NCBI RefSeq assembly: GCF_009856605.1
Contig: NZ_CP047242.1
Location: 6,266,501-6,330,500 of the forward strand
Origin: Trichormus variabilis 0441
Lineage (GTDB): Bacteria; Cyanobacteriota; Cyanobacteriia; Cyanobacteriales; Nostocaceae
Length of the DNA: 64,000 nt
Direction of reading: 5' to 3'
Below are positions 42,753 to 51,946 of this stretch, piece by piece. The translations under genes and the position numbers were made by a program. The notes below the pieces were generated by a model, which saw nothing but the letters and a program-made list of their open reading frames with translations, made no database searches and was not told where the DNA came from. The stretch's first letter is position 1, and the number at the start of each line of letters is the position of its first letter.

Positions 42753-42772
42753 GAGACGCGATTAATCGCGTC
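42753..42772. repeat. Hairpin repeat AGACGCGAT/ATCGCGTCT
   Basis: A near-perfect inverted repeat in a spacer, with preceding GTCAGTTGTCAGTT tandem units (42729-42751). This is a common dispersed repeat type. Confidence 0.75.
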
Positions 42773-42783
42773 TGTACTTGTAT

Positions 42784-43572
42784 TTAGCGAAAGGCGTAAA
42801 TTTCTTTGATGACTTGCACCCAACCATCAGAGACGGATTCTAAAATGCGATCGCCTTTTTCTCTAGTTGCAGTTGTGGCATCGCCAATCACACCACTTTT
42901 ACTAATATCTTTTGTCACCCAAGCCACAGGTAATTTACCTTCCCAGCTTAATAGGCTACCTTCAGGTTGTTCTGGGGGATATTCTGCTACGGCTTTATCT
43001 AGTTGTACCTGATCTGGCAAAATCGCCAGCATAATACTAGTTTCCGCATCTCCCGCGTGCATTCCTTGTGTTGCTTCCTTCGGTGTTAACAATTCTTTAG
43101 TGATGTGGGGTACACGCCAGGTAAATAGAGGGAAAACAGCAAAATCACCATATTTTACATGCAAATCTCGCGCTACCATTTGCATAACTTGGGGTTGTCC
43201 TCCGTGGGAGTTCATTAACACCAACTTTCTAAACCCTGCGCGATAAATGCTTTCTCCCACTTCCATAATTATTGCTGTTAGCGTTTCCGTACTCAGGGTA
43301 ATCGTTCCGGGGAAATGCCAGTGTTCATTGGATTTACCATAATAAAGAGTGGGTAAGGCGTAAGCTGGAATGCTAGCATCAAGTTTAGATAAAGCTTTCC
43401 CCAACACCCCCACACCAATGGCAGCATCAACAATCAATGGTAAATGGGGTCCATGCTGTTCAATTGCCCCTACTGGCTGGATGATAACGACATTCTCCTT
43501 ATTTGGCATTTCCTGAATTTCTGTCCAGGTAAGGTAGGCGAAAAACCGTTCTGGGGGAATGAAACTGTGCAT
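42784..43572 (-). CDS. Creatininase-family amidohydrolase
   Basis: A 262-residue cytosolic enzyme. Metal-binding motifs typical of the creatininase/MftE fold are visible: QPVGAIEQHGPHLPLIVDA, LPTLYYGKSNEHWHFPGT, MNSHGGQ, and GMHAGDAETS. Family members hydrolyse cyclic amides or process peptides; the true substrate in cyanobacteria is not established. No peptide-modification genes lie nearby. The start at 43572 gives the normal family length. Confidence 0.88.
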   Translation of the reverse strand: MHSFIPPERFFAYLTWTEIQEMPNKENVVIIQPVGAIEQHGPHLPLIVDAAIGVGVLGKALSKLDASIPAYALPTLYYGKSNEHWHFPGTITLSTETLTAIIMEVGESIYRAGFRKLVLMNSHGGQPQVMQMVARDLHVKYGDFAVFPLFTWRVPHITKELLTPKEATQGMHAGDAETSIMLAILPDQVQLDKAVAEYPPEQPEGSLLSWEGKLPVAWVTKDISKSGVIGDATTATREKGDRILESVSDGWVQVIKEIYAFR

Positions 43573-43691
43573 TTGGGGATTGGGGACTGGGATTATTACA
43601 ATCTATACTATAGGATTCCTGTTTGATTGCTGAACAAGTTTATTACCTCTGGAGAAAATGGAAGAGTCTTCTGCAAATTTCCAGCAGTTGA

Positions 43692-44528
43692 TCAAGAAAA
43701 TCTCCTGTCAAACTCCGTAAAAATAGCTTGTTGTTTACTATTGTCAAGGACGGAAAAAATTACACTTTTAAATCTGCCCCAAAATTGACCACCTGGTAAT
43801 AATAAATCTGCAAATATTTGGGCAACTATTGATGGGTCATTTCTAAAGACTCCACACCCCCAAGCACCTAAAACTAAGGTATCGCAGCCTTGGTTGGTTG
43901 CCAAACTCAACAGTTTTGATGTTCGATTCATAAGCACTTGGGGTATTTTAACGCTGAGGTGCGGTTGATTTTTTTGAATCATGCCTGCATTTGGTGCTGG
44001 ACTGGTGATGAAATCTACAATATAGGGCTGTGCTAAGAGTTCACCATCATCATTTTTGAAGACTGGACAGATGGGAGAATAAATCATCCAATCTGAGTAC
44101 AAAAGCGATCGCTCATGGCGATGAAAATTATAATATTCAGGACATTTCAACAGGCTTTTGTAAAGCGCTGAACTTCTGGCTAAACTTTCTTCCTGAGCCT
44201 GCGCCCCTCTGATAAATCCACCTCCTGGGTTTTTCGCAGAAGCAAAATTTAAAACACCAACTTGTTGAAATTTTTCACTTTTGACTATGCGTTCGGCTCC
44301 CATTAATGTTGTCTCATTCCTGACTGAAAATTCAGTTGCTGAAAAACGAGGAAGGCTATTCAGCACCTTAGTTTCAATCTTTGCCAAATTTTCGGGGCTG
44401 TAGCACTTTGTTAAATACAAACACTGTTCTAATTCATGACTGATATCAACTTGATTGCCATCAGCACAAAGGTAGTTACCCATGTTAAGAATGTTTAAGG
44501 TATTTTCGGCGATCGCAATTCGTCTCAT
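43692..44528 (-). CDS. Microbial-type poly(ADP-ribose) glycohydrolase-like protein (TIGR02452)
   Basis: A 278-residue macrodomain-fold protein. The PARG signature is present: NPGGGFIRGAQAQEESLARSS with GGG at 102-104 and the catalytic Glu pair at 113-114. Further conserved segments are SDWMIYSPICPVF, FITSPAPNAGM and LVLGAWGCGVFRNDP. It probably removes ADP-ribose from proteins or nucleic acids. No ADP-ribosyltransferase is adjacent. Identification is confident at family level, not as to substrate. Confidence 0.88.
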   Translation of the reverse strand: MRRIAIAENTLNILNMGNYLCADGNQVDISHELEQCLYLTKCYSPENLAKIETKVLNSLPRFSATEFSVRNETTLMGAERIVKSEKFQQVGVLNFASAKNPGGGFIRGAQAQEESLARSSALYKSLLKCPEYYNFHRHERSLLYSDWMIYSPICPVFKNDDGELLAQPYIVDFITSPAPNAGMIQKNQPHLSVKIPQVLMNRTSKLLSLATNQGCDTLVLGAWGCGVFRNDPSIVAQIFADLLLPGGQFWGRFKSVIFSVLDNSKQQAIFTEFDRRFS

Positions 44529-44732
44529 TGGTGTTATCTTTGCACTTCTGGCTGATATGGCTTTTTAGTAATTCAAATATATTACATATATAATACAAAG
44601 ACGTAAAGTGTATATGTATTTCCTCTGAGAACTTTATTTTAGAAGCCCTTATCTATACAGCTTCATATATTATTTATTAATCTGTAATTATTTATTTCTA
44701 TCCCCAATCCCTAACAAAAAGGTAAATTCTCA

Positions 44733-45452
44733 ATGGTTGAAGATAACGGCTCAATTCGCACTTTATCGGTTGATATTGGTGGTAGTGGTGTCAAAGCCTT
44801 GGTTTTGGATATTACGGGAAATCCCGTTACAGAAAGGGCGCGAGTTGATACACCCCAACCTGCAACACCAGAGGTCGTGATCAATGCGATTATGGTTTTA
44901 GCTGCTGCTCAAGGTGAATTTCACCGGGTTTCTGTGGGTTTTCCTGGTGTGGTGCGTGCTGGTGTCACCGAAACAGCAGTTAACTTAGACTCGGATTGGA
45001 TTGGATTTGATTTAGAAGCGGCACTATCACAACGGTTACATAAACCTGTACGGGTGATTAATGATGCAGATATGCAGGGTTTTGGTGCAATTAAGGGTAG
45101 GGGCGTGGAATTGGTGATTACCTTGGGGACAGGGTTTGGTTCCGCGTTATTTGTCGATGGTAAATTAGTGCCGAATATGGAAATGGGACATCATCCCTTT
45201 CGCAAGGGGGAAACCTACGAAGAACAACTAGGAAGAGCAACTTTAGATAAGATTGGTCAAAAGAAATGGAATCGCCGTTTAGAGAAAGCGATCGCCTCAC
45301 TACAACGACTATTCAACTATGATTACCTTTATATCGGTGGTGGTGAAGCCGTAAGAGTAAATTTTCAGCTACCTTTAAATGTCAAACTCATTCCGAATAT
45401 TACTGGTTTGTTAGGTGGTATCGCTTTGTGGCGAGATGAAAAAAGACCATGA
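44733..45452 (+). CDS. ROK-family (polyphosphate) glucokinase
   Basis: A 239-residue sugar kinase. The N-terminal phosphate-binding loop LSVDIGGSGVKALVLD, catalytic VINDADMQGFGA (Asp), LGTGFGSALFVDG, and the PPGK-like GHHPFRKGETYEE segment are seen. The last two features point to polyphosphate:glucose phosphotransferases, which make glucose-6-phosphate from glucose using polyphosphate and/or ATP. It stands alone between repeat-rich spacers. Confidence 0.85.
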   Translation: MVEDNGSIRTLSVDIGGSGVKALVLDITGNPVTERARVDTPQPATPEVVINAIMVLAAAQGEFHRVSVGFPGVVRAGVTETAVNLDSDWIGFDLEAALSQRLHKPVRVINDADMQGFGAIKGRGVELVITLGTGFGSALFVDGKLVPNMEMGHHPFRKGETYEEQLGRATLDKIGQKKWNRRLEKAIASLQRLFNYDYLYIGGGEAVRVNFQLPLNVKLIPNITGLLGGIALWRDEKRP

Positions 45453-45657
45453 ATCAATTCAAAATACCCTACGGGAAGCTAAAGCTACAAAATACCCTGC
45501 GGGAAGGCTGCGCCAACAAAATTCAAAATTAAATACAGCCGGGTACTTAGCTTTTTCCTATAGAGCTAAACACCTGATTTCCCAAGGTTCTAGAATTATA
45601 GCTATTGACAGTTGATAGTTGACTGTCAACTATCAACTATCAACCATCAACTGTCAA
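45453..45657. repeat. Cluster of dispersed repeats
   Basis: AAAATACCCTRCGGGAAG units occur twice (about 45465-45508), followed by AAATTCAAAATTAAAT and an extended inverted GTTGAT/ATCAAC repeat (45606-45657). An apparent 66-codon frame here (from 45415) is built from these repeats and is not a gene. Confidence 0.8.
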
Positions 45658-47022
45658 TCAAGGATTAGCTACAGTCCCAACTGTTAATACTTGTGGTGGT
45701 GAAGCATCGGGGGGATAGAGAAAGTCTACCTCGACCAAACGGCGATCGCCTTTTTTCATGTTTAATGTAGCTAATGCTTCCCCTGGTTGACCCCGTTTCT
45801 GAACTAAATGTACAAGCCGAGTTTGCTGCTGTCCTTGATCATTTCGGTAACGTATCCGCACACTCCCCCGGAAGAATGTTTGACGTGCGGGTGTAGTAAA
45901 AAAGCGCAGACCTTGTTTAGTTAAACGGTCTTCTTTAATGGGAGTCTGCACAGATACCTTCACGGTTTGCGCTTTGGCAGTATTGTTATACAAGGGCAAC
46001 TTTAAACTATATTGAATGGCGTAATTACCATGAGCGCGATAGGCCGTATCTGGATAACGTACTAACATCGGCGCACTCTGAATTTGACCAGTCCCTAAAG
46101 TACCACCATGTAGAGTACTCAGAGCATAAGAAAAAGCTTGTCCTGGTTGGGGAATAGTTAAATTCCTGGCTTTGGGAGTATCTACTACAAACGATCGCCA
46201 ATAAGAACCACGCGCCACCCCAGCGACACGACCATAAATTTTTGGTTTACCAGTTTCCTCTAATGGTGTGGGAGTTTTATCCCGTGGCCCGGACACATCA
46301 CTATTCTCTAGTAAAGTTTGCCACTCTTCCAAGGTAGGCGATCGCTCACTACCATCAGCATTGGTACGAGCAAACATAGCCAAACTAGCTGCATAGACTG
46401 TACCATTAGTCCGCAACCGCGCCAAAGTTGAGCGACCATTTAAAGGTGGTGTCAATTCTCGCACAGGTATAGGTTGATTCAAGAGCATTCGACTTTGCCC
46501 TGGTGGTATGACAATTTGAGCCGGGAAAATATCTTGTCGCAGTCCTCTTAAAACATCAGCCATAGCGCGACTACCAGGGCCAGAGAACACATTACCCAAA
46601 TTATTCTCTACCAAAGATGGCAACTCAATAAACGGTGCATCCGGTTGACTTAAATAACTCGCCCCTTGCAAAATATCCACCTTCACCGGTTGGGATGTGG
46701 GATTATGCAGGAGTATCCCTAAATATAATGAGCGTAAATCTTCTGGTGGTTCCGCCCTAGCAATGTGGTGGGCAAAAACATCAAATCGCCCACGAAACGG
46801 ATAATTCAAATGGGCTGATGGGACTTTTTTGCCTGCTGGGGGAAAAGTGGAAAGTAAGATTCCTTCTCTTAAAACTAATTCTGGACTATTGCTATTAAAT
46901 GTAGGGATTGAATCCAACTGTCCTGGTAACGCACGGACTTCTTGAGGTTGTACTACTTCTTCCGGTGGTGGTGCAGTAGGAGCAGATTGAGCAACGAAAA
47001 AGCTGAGTAAAAAAGGCAACAT
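45658..47022 (-). CDS. Secreted DUF3370 protein
   Basis: A 454-residue protein with a short signal peptide (MLPFLLSFFVAQSAP). The body has DUF3370 hallmarks: EVVQPQEVRALPGQLDSIP, LYLGILLHNP, and FPAQIVIPPGQSRMLLNQPI, then a SYALSTLHGG region. This family is widespread and nearly restricted to cyanobacteria, with no known function. Expected location is periplasm or outer envelope. Confidence 0.88.
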   Translation of the reverse strand: MLPFLLSFFVAQSAPTAPPPEEVVQPQEVRALPGQLDSIPTFNSNSPELVLREGILLSTFPPAGKKVPSAHLNYPFRGRFDVFAHHIARAEPPEDLRSLYLGILLHNPTSQPVKVDILQGASYLSQPDAPFIELPSLVENNLGNVFSGPGSRAMADVLRGLRQDIFPAQIVIPPGQSRMLLNQPIPVRELTPPLNGRSTLARLRTNGTVYAASLAMFARTNADGSERSPTLEEWQTLLENSDVSGPRDKTPTPLEETGKPKIYGRVAGVARGSYWRSFVVDTPKARNLTIPQPGQAFSYALSTLHGGTLGTGQIQSAPMLVRYPDTAYRAHGNYAIQYSLKLPLYNNTAKAQTVKVSVQTPIKEDRLTKQGLRFFTTPARQTFFRGSVRIRYRNDQGQQQTRLVHLVQKRGQPGEALATLNMKKGDRRLVEVDFLYPPDASPPQVLTVGTVANP

Positions 47023-47296
47023 AGGAGAAATTCAAAATTCAAAATTCAAAATTAGATTAGGGATTGGGGAAGGTGGGGTCCCCTCTGGGGACAAGGGGTA
47101 ATGGGGATTGGGGAAAATAATTTGTTATTTCCTCATCTTTTTTATCCTCAAAGGTCTAGGTTTTTAATAAAGTGATGAGTGACGATTCTAATTCATCAAC
47201 CCCTGCCCCCTGCTCCCTACACCCTAAACCAGTATCTTGAAGGCAAGGTGTCAAAACCTAAACTTGTTCATTATGCCCGCCTCGACGGTAATGAGT

Positions 47297-47809
47297 TCAT
47301 GAAAGTGCCAGATTGTTAATAATTAATACGAAATCCGTGAGAATTTCTATCAAGTTATCTTGATTCAAGATGGGAACATGAACAAAAACACAATGAGCTG
47401 ATAGTTTATTTTGTTCTAAGTAGTCCAGTATGGAATAATAAAGACCCTCGCAGACAAATTTACCGCAGTCGTCACTAATATCAGTTGCTGTTGCTCCTAT
47501 TAGTAATTTTTTTAGATCAACTGTGGTCTGTAAAAAGATTTCTCCACAGCTAGCACCTACTTCTACACTTAATTTTTTCCGGCTTGCGGCCATGCCACAA
47601 CAGATAATGTAATCTGGTTGGGATTCCTCTATTTTTGCCATTACTAGGGAACTGGCCAGCCCAATATCAACAGGTAACAAGCGCAAAAATTGTAAATCTA
47701 ATGGAAGTGAGTTAAGTTGAGTGACTTCAAATAATAAATCATCAGAGGAATTTGACTTTTGATCTTCTAGCCAAGTGTCAAAAGAAGTTAATAGAATTCT
47801 TTTCTTCAT
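47297..47809 (-). CDS. Short peptidase C15 (pyroglutamyl-peptidase I)-like protein
   Basis: A 170-residue protein, about 30-40 residues shorter than typical pyroglutamyl peptidases. It begins KKRILLTSFDTW and has VDIGLASSLVMAKIEESQPD, then CCGMAASRK, and SDDCGKFVCEGLYY where Cys120 is the predicted nucleophile, with His144 in HVPIL. Typical enzymes have SxxAGxYLCN, so the motif is altered (CGKFVCEG). Activity on pyroglutamyl peptides is plausible but uncertain. Divergent from hisH. Confidence 0.75.
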   Translation of the reverse strand: MKKRILLTSFDTWLEDQKSNSSDDLLFEVTQLNSLPLDLQFLRLLPVDIGLASSLVMAKIEESQPDYIICCGMAASRKKLSVEVGASCGEIFLQTTVDLKKLLIGATATDISDDCGKFVCEGLYYSILDYLEQNKLSAHCVFVHVPILNQDNLIEILTDFVLIINNLALS

Positions 47810-47867
47810 GGAAAATATTATTTAGAATAGAAAAACCCTCCATAAACAATTTACAAGGAGAAGGTCA

Positions 47868-48503
47868 ATGCCAGTTGTTGCTGTTATAGATTATGAGATG
47901 GGAAATTTGCATTCGGTTTGCAAAGGATTAGAAAAAGCGGGGGCGACTCCTATAATTACTCATTCTCATCAGGAATTAACTAAGGCCGATGCAGTCATAT
48001 TGCCGGGAGTGGGAGCATTTGACCCAGCAGTGCAGAGTTTGCGATCGCGTGATTTAGAACAACCAATTAAAGATACAATCGCTTCAGGCAAACCCTTCTT
48101 AGGTATCTGTTTAGGGCTGCAAATTCTGTTTGAATCGAGTGCGGAAGGTACTCAACCAGGACTAGGAATTATCAAAGGAAAAGTGCGGCGGTTTATTTCT
48201 GAACCAGGAATTACCATTCCCCACATGGGTTGGAATCAGTTGGAATTAACCCAACCAAAAAGCATTTTGTGGGAGCATTTGCCACCCCAACCTTGGGTAT
48301 ATTTTGTACATTCCTACTATGTTGACCCAGTTGAGCCTCAAGTTCGTGCTGCAACTGTTACTCACGGTACGCAAACCGTTACGGCAGCTATTGCCCATGA
48401 AAACCTGATGGCAGTACAATTTCATCCCGAAAAATCGTCAAATATTGGGCTGCAAATCCTGTCTAATTTTGTCTCCCAAGTACGGGAAAAAATTGCTGCA
48501 TAA
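47868..48503 (+). CDS. hisH: Imidazole glycerol phosphate synthase, glutamine amidotransferase subunit HisH
   Basis: A 211-residue class I glutaminase that supplies ammonia to HisF in histidine synthesis. Signature segments are VIDYEMGNLHSVCKGLEKAG, LPGVGAFDPAV, the catalytic Cys81 in GICLGLQ, and the His/Glu pair (186/188) in QFHPEKS. Ribosome site AAGGAGA lies 8 bp before the ATG. hisF is not adjacent, as usual in cyanobacteria. Confidence 0.97.
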   Translation: MPVVAVIDYEMGNLHSVCKGLEKAGATPIITHSHQELTKADAVILPGVGAFDPAVQSLRSRDLEQPIKDTIASGKPFLGICLGLQILFESSAEGTQPGLGIIKGKVRRFISEPGITIPHMGWNQLELTQPKSILWEHLPPQPWVYFVHSYYVDPVEPQVRAATVTHGTQTVTAAIAHENLMAVQFHPEKSSNIGLQILSNFVSQVREKIAA

Positions 48504-48587
48504 TATTAGTTTGTCAGTCGTCAGTTGTCACTTGTCAGTAGACTAATGATTAATAACTAATGATTAATGACTAATGACCATTGACCA

Positions 48588-49142
48588 ATGAGTCTAAAAA
48601 TTTACGGGAATCGCCAAATTAAAACTTTACCAGGGCAAGAAACCAGACCCACCACTGGGAGGGTGAGGGAAGCTGTTTTTAATATTTGGCAGGGAGAAAT
48701 AGAAGGGTGTCGCTGGCTAGATTTGTGCGCCGGTAACGGTTCAATGGGTGCAGAGGCTTTGTGTCGAGGTGCTAGCTTGGTGGTCGGAATTGAAAAATCA
48801 AGCCGAGCCTGTGCAATTATCCAAGAAAACTGGCAGCGCATAGCCAATAACGAACAAAAATGGCGAGTATTGCGCGGAGATGTCCTTCAGCAATTAAAAA
48901 ACTTATCAGGGCAGCAATTCGACAGAATTTATTTTGACCCACCCTATGCTAGTGGATTATATCAGCCAGTGCTAGAGGCGATCGCTCTTTATCAATTATT
49001 AGATCCAAGTGGGGAAATAGCGATCGAACATAATCCCCAAGGATGGGTAGATATATTAATTCCTAACTGGGAAATTTGCCGCCAGAAAGTCTACGGTAAC
49101 ACGGCGCTTACTTTTTATCGCAGCGAGGAATTAGGGGGGTAG
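48588..49142 (+). CDS. rsmD: 16S rRNA (guanine966-N2)-methyltransferase RsmD
   Basis: A 184-residue Rossmann-fold methyltransferase. The N-terminal KIYGNRQIKTLPGQETRPT, RVREAVFNIW, AdoMet loop LDLCAGNGSMGAEALCRGA and catalytic FDPPYASGLY are all typical of RsmD. It modifies G966 of 16S rRNA during ribosome assembly. It follows hisH in the same orientation, separated by 84 bp of repeats. Confidence 0.95.
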   Translation: MSLKIYGNRQIKTLPGQETRPTTGRVREAVFNIWQGEIEGCRWLDLCAGNGSMGAEALCRGASLVVGIEKSSRACAIIQENWQRIANNEQKWRVLRGDVLQQLKNLSGQQFDRIYFDPPYASGLYQPVLEAIALYQLLDPSGEIAIEHNPQGWVDILIPNWEICRQKVYGNTALTFYRSEELGG

Positions 49143-49315
49143 GGATTGGGGACAAGAAAGTAAAAAGTAAAAAGGTAGAAGATTTTTTTGACTTTTGCCT
49201 TTTGACTTTTGCCTTGGATTGGGGATTGGGGAGATGAGGAAGAATTTTTATCTACTTTATTCCTCATACTCCCCACCCAGTAGCTAAGGCGCTTTAGCAC
49301 TCAGCACTCCAATAC

Positions 49316-49429
49316 TCAACCACCCAACTCATTGGGGCGCTTGTATTGCTTATAGGCGGCGTAGAACAGCCCAGAGAGGGTGACAACAATCAAACCAAGA
49401 ACGATGCCTGAAAGTAGGGGTTCAACCAC
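49316..49429 (-). CDS. petG: Cytochrome b6f complex subunit PetG
   Basis: A 37-residue single-helix protein: (GTG)[19 protein letters not shown], then [17 protein letters not shown]. This is the conserved PetG sequence (subunit V of cytochrome b6f, required for stability of the complex in thylakoid membranes). The start is GTG at 49429, preceded by GGAGATTTTAAA. It is divergent from the cytochrome c gene to the right. Confidence 0.96.
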   Translation of the reverse strand: MVEPLLSGIVLGLIVVTLSGLFYAAYKQYKRPNELGG

Positions 49430-49638
49430 TTTAAAATCTCCTGTTACGATTATTCATTATTTATTTCCCGTCTTTGATTTTACCAAATTGCGGATGAATC
49501 CCGCTTCCTACAGTATTTTTAGGCGACCCCTGGAGAGAAAAAAACTGTAGTTCATGCTTGCAGACATCATCAAGAACTTTTAAGCTATGTGTAGGAAATG
49601 AAAAATTTGAGTAAACCTAGACTTTTACAGCACACCTT

Positions 49639-50013
49639 TTGGATAACCAGATTACTAAACCTGAAATTCTGATTCAGCGTATCGCTTTAGTGGCGCTAGT
49701 GATACTGCTAGCAATCCCTTTGGGCTTTTTTGGTGTTCAGTTGGTGAAAGCCTCTGACCCTTATGTTAAGAGTGTTCTTGCCATGAAAGGAGACCCAATA
49801 CAGGGACACGCTATTTTTCAAATAAATTGTGCTGGTTGTCATGGTTTAGAAGCCGATGGCCGAGTAGGCCCCAGCTTACAAGCAGTTTCTAAGCGTAAGT
49901 CCAAGTATGGACTAATTCACCAAGTTATTAGCGGTGATACACCACCAATGCCAAAATTTCAGCCCAACACTCAAGAAATGGCAGACCTTTTAAGCTTTTT
50001 GGAGACTTTATAG
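49639..50013 (+). CDS. cytM: Membrane-anchored c-type cytochrome (cytochrome cM)
   Basis: A 124-residue protein; no ATG is available, so TTG at 49639 is the likely start (MDNQITKPEIL). One N-terminal membrane helix (~14-36) serves as an uncleaved anchor. It is followed by a class I cytochrome c domain with heme motif CAGCH and a distal Met in TPPMPKF. The sequence around ASDPYV...GDPIQGHAIFQINCAGCHG fits cyanobacterial CytM, implicated in restraining photosynthetic or respiratory electron flow. Divergent from petG. Confidence 0.9.
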   Translation: MDNQITKPEILIQRIALVALVILLAIPLGFFGVQLVKASDPYVKSVLAMKGDPIQGHAIFQINCAGCHGLEADGRVGPSLQAVSKRKSKYGLIHQVISGDTPPMPKFQPNTQEMADLLSFLETL

Positions 50014-50042
50014 CTCAATCAAGTTTAGATGCGCGCAGACCT

Positions 50043-50075
50043 AAAACCCCAATTTCTTCGAGAAATCGGGGTTTT
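50043..50075 (+). terminator. Strong hairpin terminator after cytM
   Basis: AAAACCCCAATTTCT / AGAAATCGGGGTTTT arms with a short loop lie 30 bp after the stop codon; the T-run forms the end of the stem. It would also work for leftward transcription from the IS element. Confidence 0.8.
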
Positions 50076-50128
50076 CTGTATCATTAACGTGAATTCGACG
50101 AAACCTAACCCCAACCCCTTCCCTACAA

Positions 50129-51946
50129 GGATACTGTTGGCGAATTGATAGAGGGCAAAACCAATCATCACAAAATAGAAAATCAGGAATACTATGAGGC
50201 AGTGGGAGCAATTCGAGCAAAGTGAGAAACGCGAGTCTGACTGCGTGGGACATGTTGCCACCAATCCCACATCCGACTGAAGTTGATAGCAGCAGCAGTA
50301 ATGACATGCTGCAAGAGAGTTTTGGCAAGACCAATGTAGCGACAACGGCGTAATTGGTAGCGACCAGTAGCTTGGGAAATCAAGCCTTCAACGCCAGCAC
50401 GTTGGTGATAAATTTGTTGAAAAGATTCAGTTTTTTGGCGAATGCGAGCATCATGTAATGCAAGATGTAGTTCCTGTGGTTTGAGGGTCAGAAGACGCGG
50501 TAGTTTTTTGGAGCGAGTGCATTTTGAGCGACTTGAACAAAGCGAACAATCGGATTTGTCAAATTGTATTTTGACTACTGGATTGTCATGGCTATCGACA
50601 GTTGTACGCCAGGACTTACTTTGTTTACCCATTGGGCAATCAACACGCATCAAATCCCAATGAATAGTGAAGCAATTTTGCTCAAAGCCGGATTGTGCTG
50701 TTGCTTGCCAACTAGTTCCGGGGGGAACTTTTCCTACTAAATCAACATGAAAATGGGATTGACTATCGACTAAGTTTTGAGCATTGACATAGCCAGTATC
50801 GACAACATGTTCTTGTGGCAAAAGATTGTTCTGGTTTAAACGAGAATGAATTACTGGTGTCATCTCAACATCCGCACTTGTGGCCACGGACGTTTCCACA
50901 TTGATAATTAAGTTTGGCAGTATGGGGTGACAAATTTCTGTCAGATGCAGATTATAACCAGTCCAGTTGATTTCTCGCTTGCTGGAATTGCGTGCATCAA
51001 CATCGTAAGGAGATTCAATCTGTAGTCTATTTGGTGGTAAGTTATCTTGTTCTCGCCAATAGACTTGTTGCAATTGAATATAGTATTGTTGCACCCAAAC
51101 TATACGTAATGTTTCCACTGATGGAATCTGCCACAGCCAATTACAAGTTGAGTCTGCATACAAAGCGGATAGCAAATGATGACCATCCTCACCAATTTTT
51201 CGCCTCAATTTCTCACGTTCGGCTTTTGATTTGGGCAAGCGGTATTGCTCAAATCTCAGGGAGTAACGTTCAAACCAATCAACGTCAACTCTCGATTTGA
51301 GCCAATCAGGGGCAAAATAAGCCAAGTCATTTAAGGTATGACGTAAAGTTTCTCCCACTAATTCCAAACGATTTAACTGTCGTACTGCGGCTAATACGTG
51401 AGTTGAATCAGTTCTGACACGGCCGCGATTTTTGAGCCAACCTAGTTCTTGGAAACGAGCTAGCATTTGGTTGAGTAACTCTCGCTCTCGTCCTGCTTTG
51501 ATTAATCGCTGACGAAATTCTGAAAGTACTGAATAATCAAACCCTGGGTCATTTAATTCCAACGATAGTGCGTATTTCCAATCAATATGACCCCTCACTG
51601 CATCCGCCGCTTGTCTATCCGTTAAACCTTCGATAAATTGCATTACTGTCACTAATGCCAGTTGTCCTGCTGATATTCCACTTTGACCACAATCTGCGCG
51701 GTAAAGTTTGACAAAATCCTCATCCTTATATAACACTCCTATTTCATCCCGCATCTTCATATATATGTTCCCTTTGGGAAATGAATTCCGGGCTACTTGC
51801 GCTGTTGTTTCAGGAATCTGCGACATATCACGCGGGTGCAGGGTCATAATCTTTGTAGATGCTACGCTCAATATACTTATTCTCTTTTTTCCACTGTTCC
51901 AAACTCTTGAGGGGCTTAACCCCTCAATAATTCGCCAACAGTATCC
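50129..51946 (-). mobile_element. IS1182-family insertion sequence, complete (1818 bp)
   Basis: Ends are GGATACTGTTGGCGAATT (50129-50146) and its inverted copy ending ...CAGTATCC (51946), an 18-bp terminal inverted repeat. Flanking TACAA occurs on both sides (50124-50128 and 51947-51951) as a 5-bp target duplication. It carries one transposase gene. A TTGAGGGG/CCCCTCAA hairpin (about 51907-51927) lies just inside the right end, upstream of the transposase. Confidence 0.9.
50192..51847 (-). CDS. IS1182-family transposase (DDE)
   Basis: A 551-residue protein from ATG 51847 (MTLHPRDMSQIPE...); an in-frame extension to 51985 would run out of the IS and is rejected. It has the N-terminal DUF772-like domain (GISAGQLALVTVMQFIEGL, TDRQAADAVRG, FDYSVLSEFRQRL), the first catalytic Asp in RVRTDSTHVLA, a central VVDTGYVNAQNL with the second Asp, a CSLCSSRSKC zinc-like cluster, and a C-terminal QRAGVEGLISQATGRYQLRR with the catalytic Glu. 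The frame is intact, so the element may be active. Confidence 0.95.
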   Translation of the reverse strand: MTLHPRDMSQIPETTAQVARNSFPKGNIYMKMRDEIGVLYKDEDFVKLYRADCGQSGISAGQLALVTVMQFIEGLTDRQAADAVRGHIDWKYALSLELNDPGFDYSVLSEFRQRLIKAGRERELLNQMLARFQELGWLKNRGRVRTDSTHVLAAVRQLNRLELVGETLRHTLNDLAYFAPDWLKSRVDVDWFERYSLRFEQYRLPKSKAEREKLRRKIGEDGHHLLSALYADSTCNWLWQIPSVETLRIVWVQQYYIQLQQVYWREQDNLPPNRLQIESPYDVDARNSSKREINWTGYNLHLTEICHPILPNLIINVETSVATSADVEMTPVIHSRLNQNNLLPQEHVVDTGYVNAQNLVDSQSHFHVDLVGKVPPGTSWQATAQSGFEQNCFTIHWDLMRVDCPMGKQSKSWRTTVDSHDNPVVKIQFDKSDCSLCSSRSKCTRSKKLPRLLTLKPQELHLALHDARIRQKTESFQQIYHQRAGVEGLISQATGRYQLRRCRYIGLAKTLLQHVITAAAINFSRMWDWWQHVPRSQTRVSHFARIAPTAS

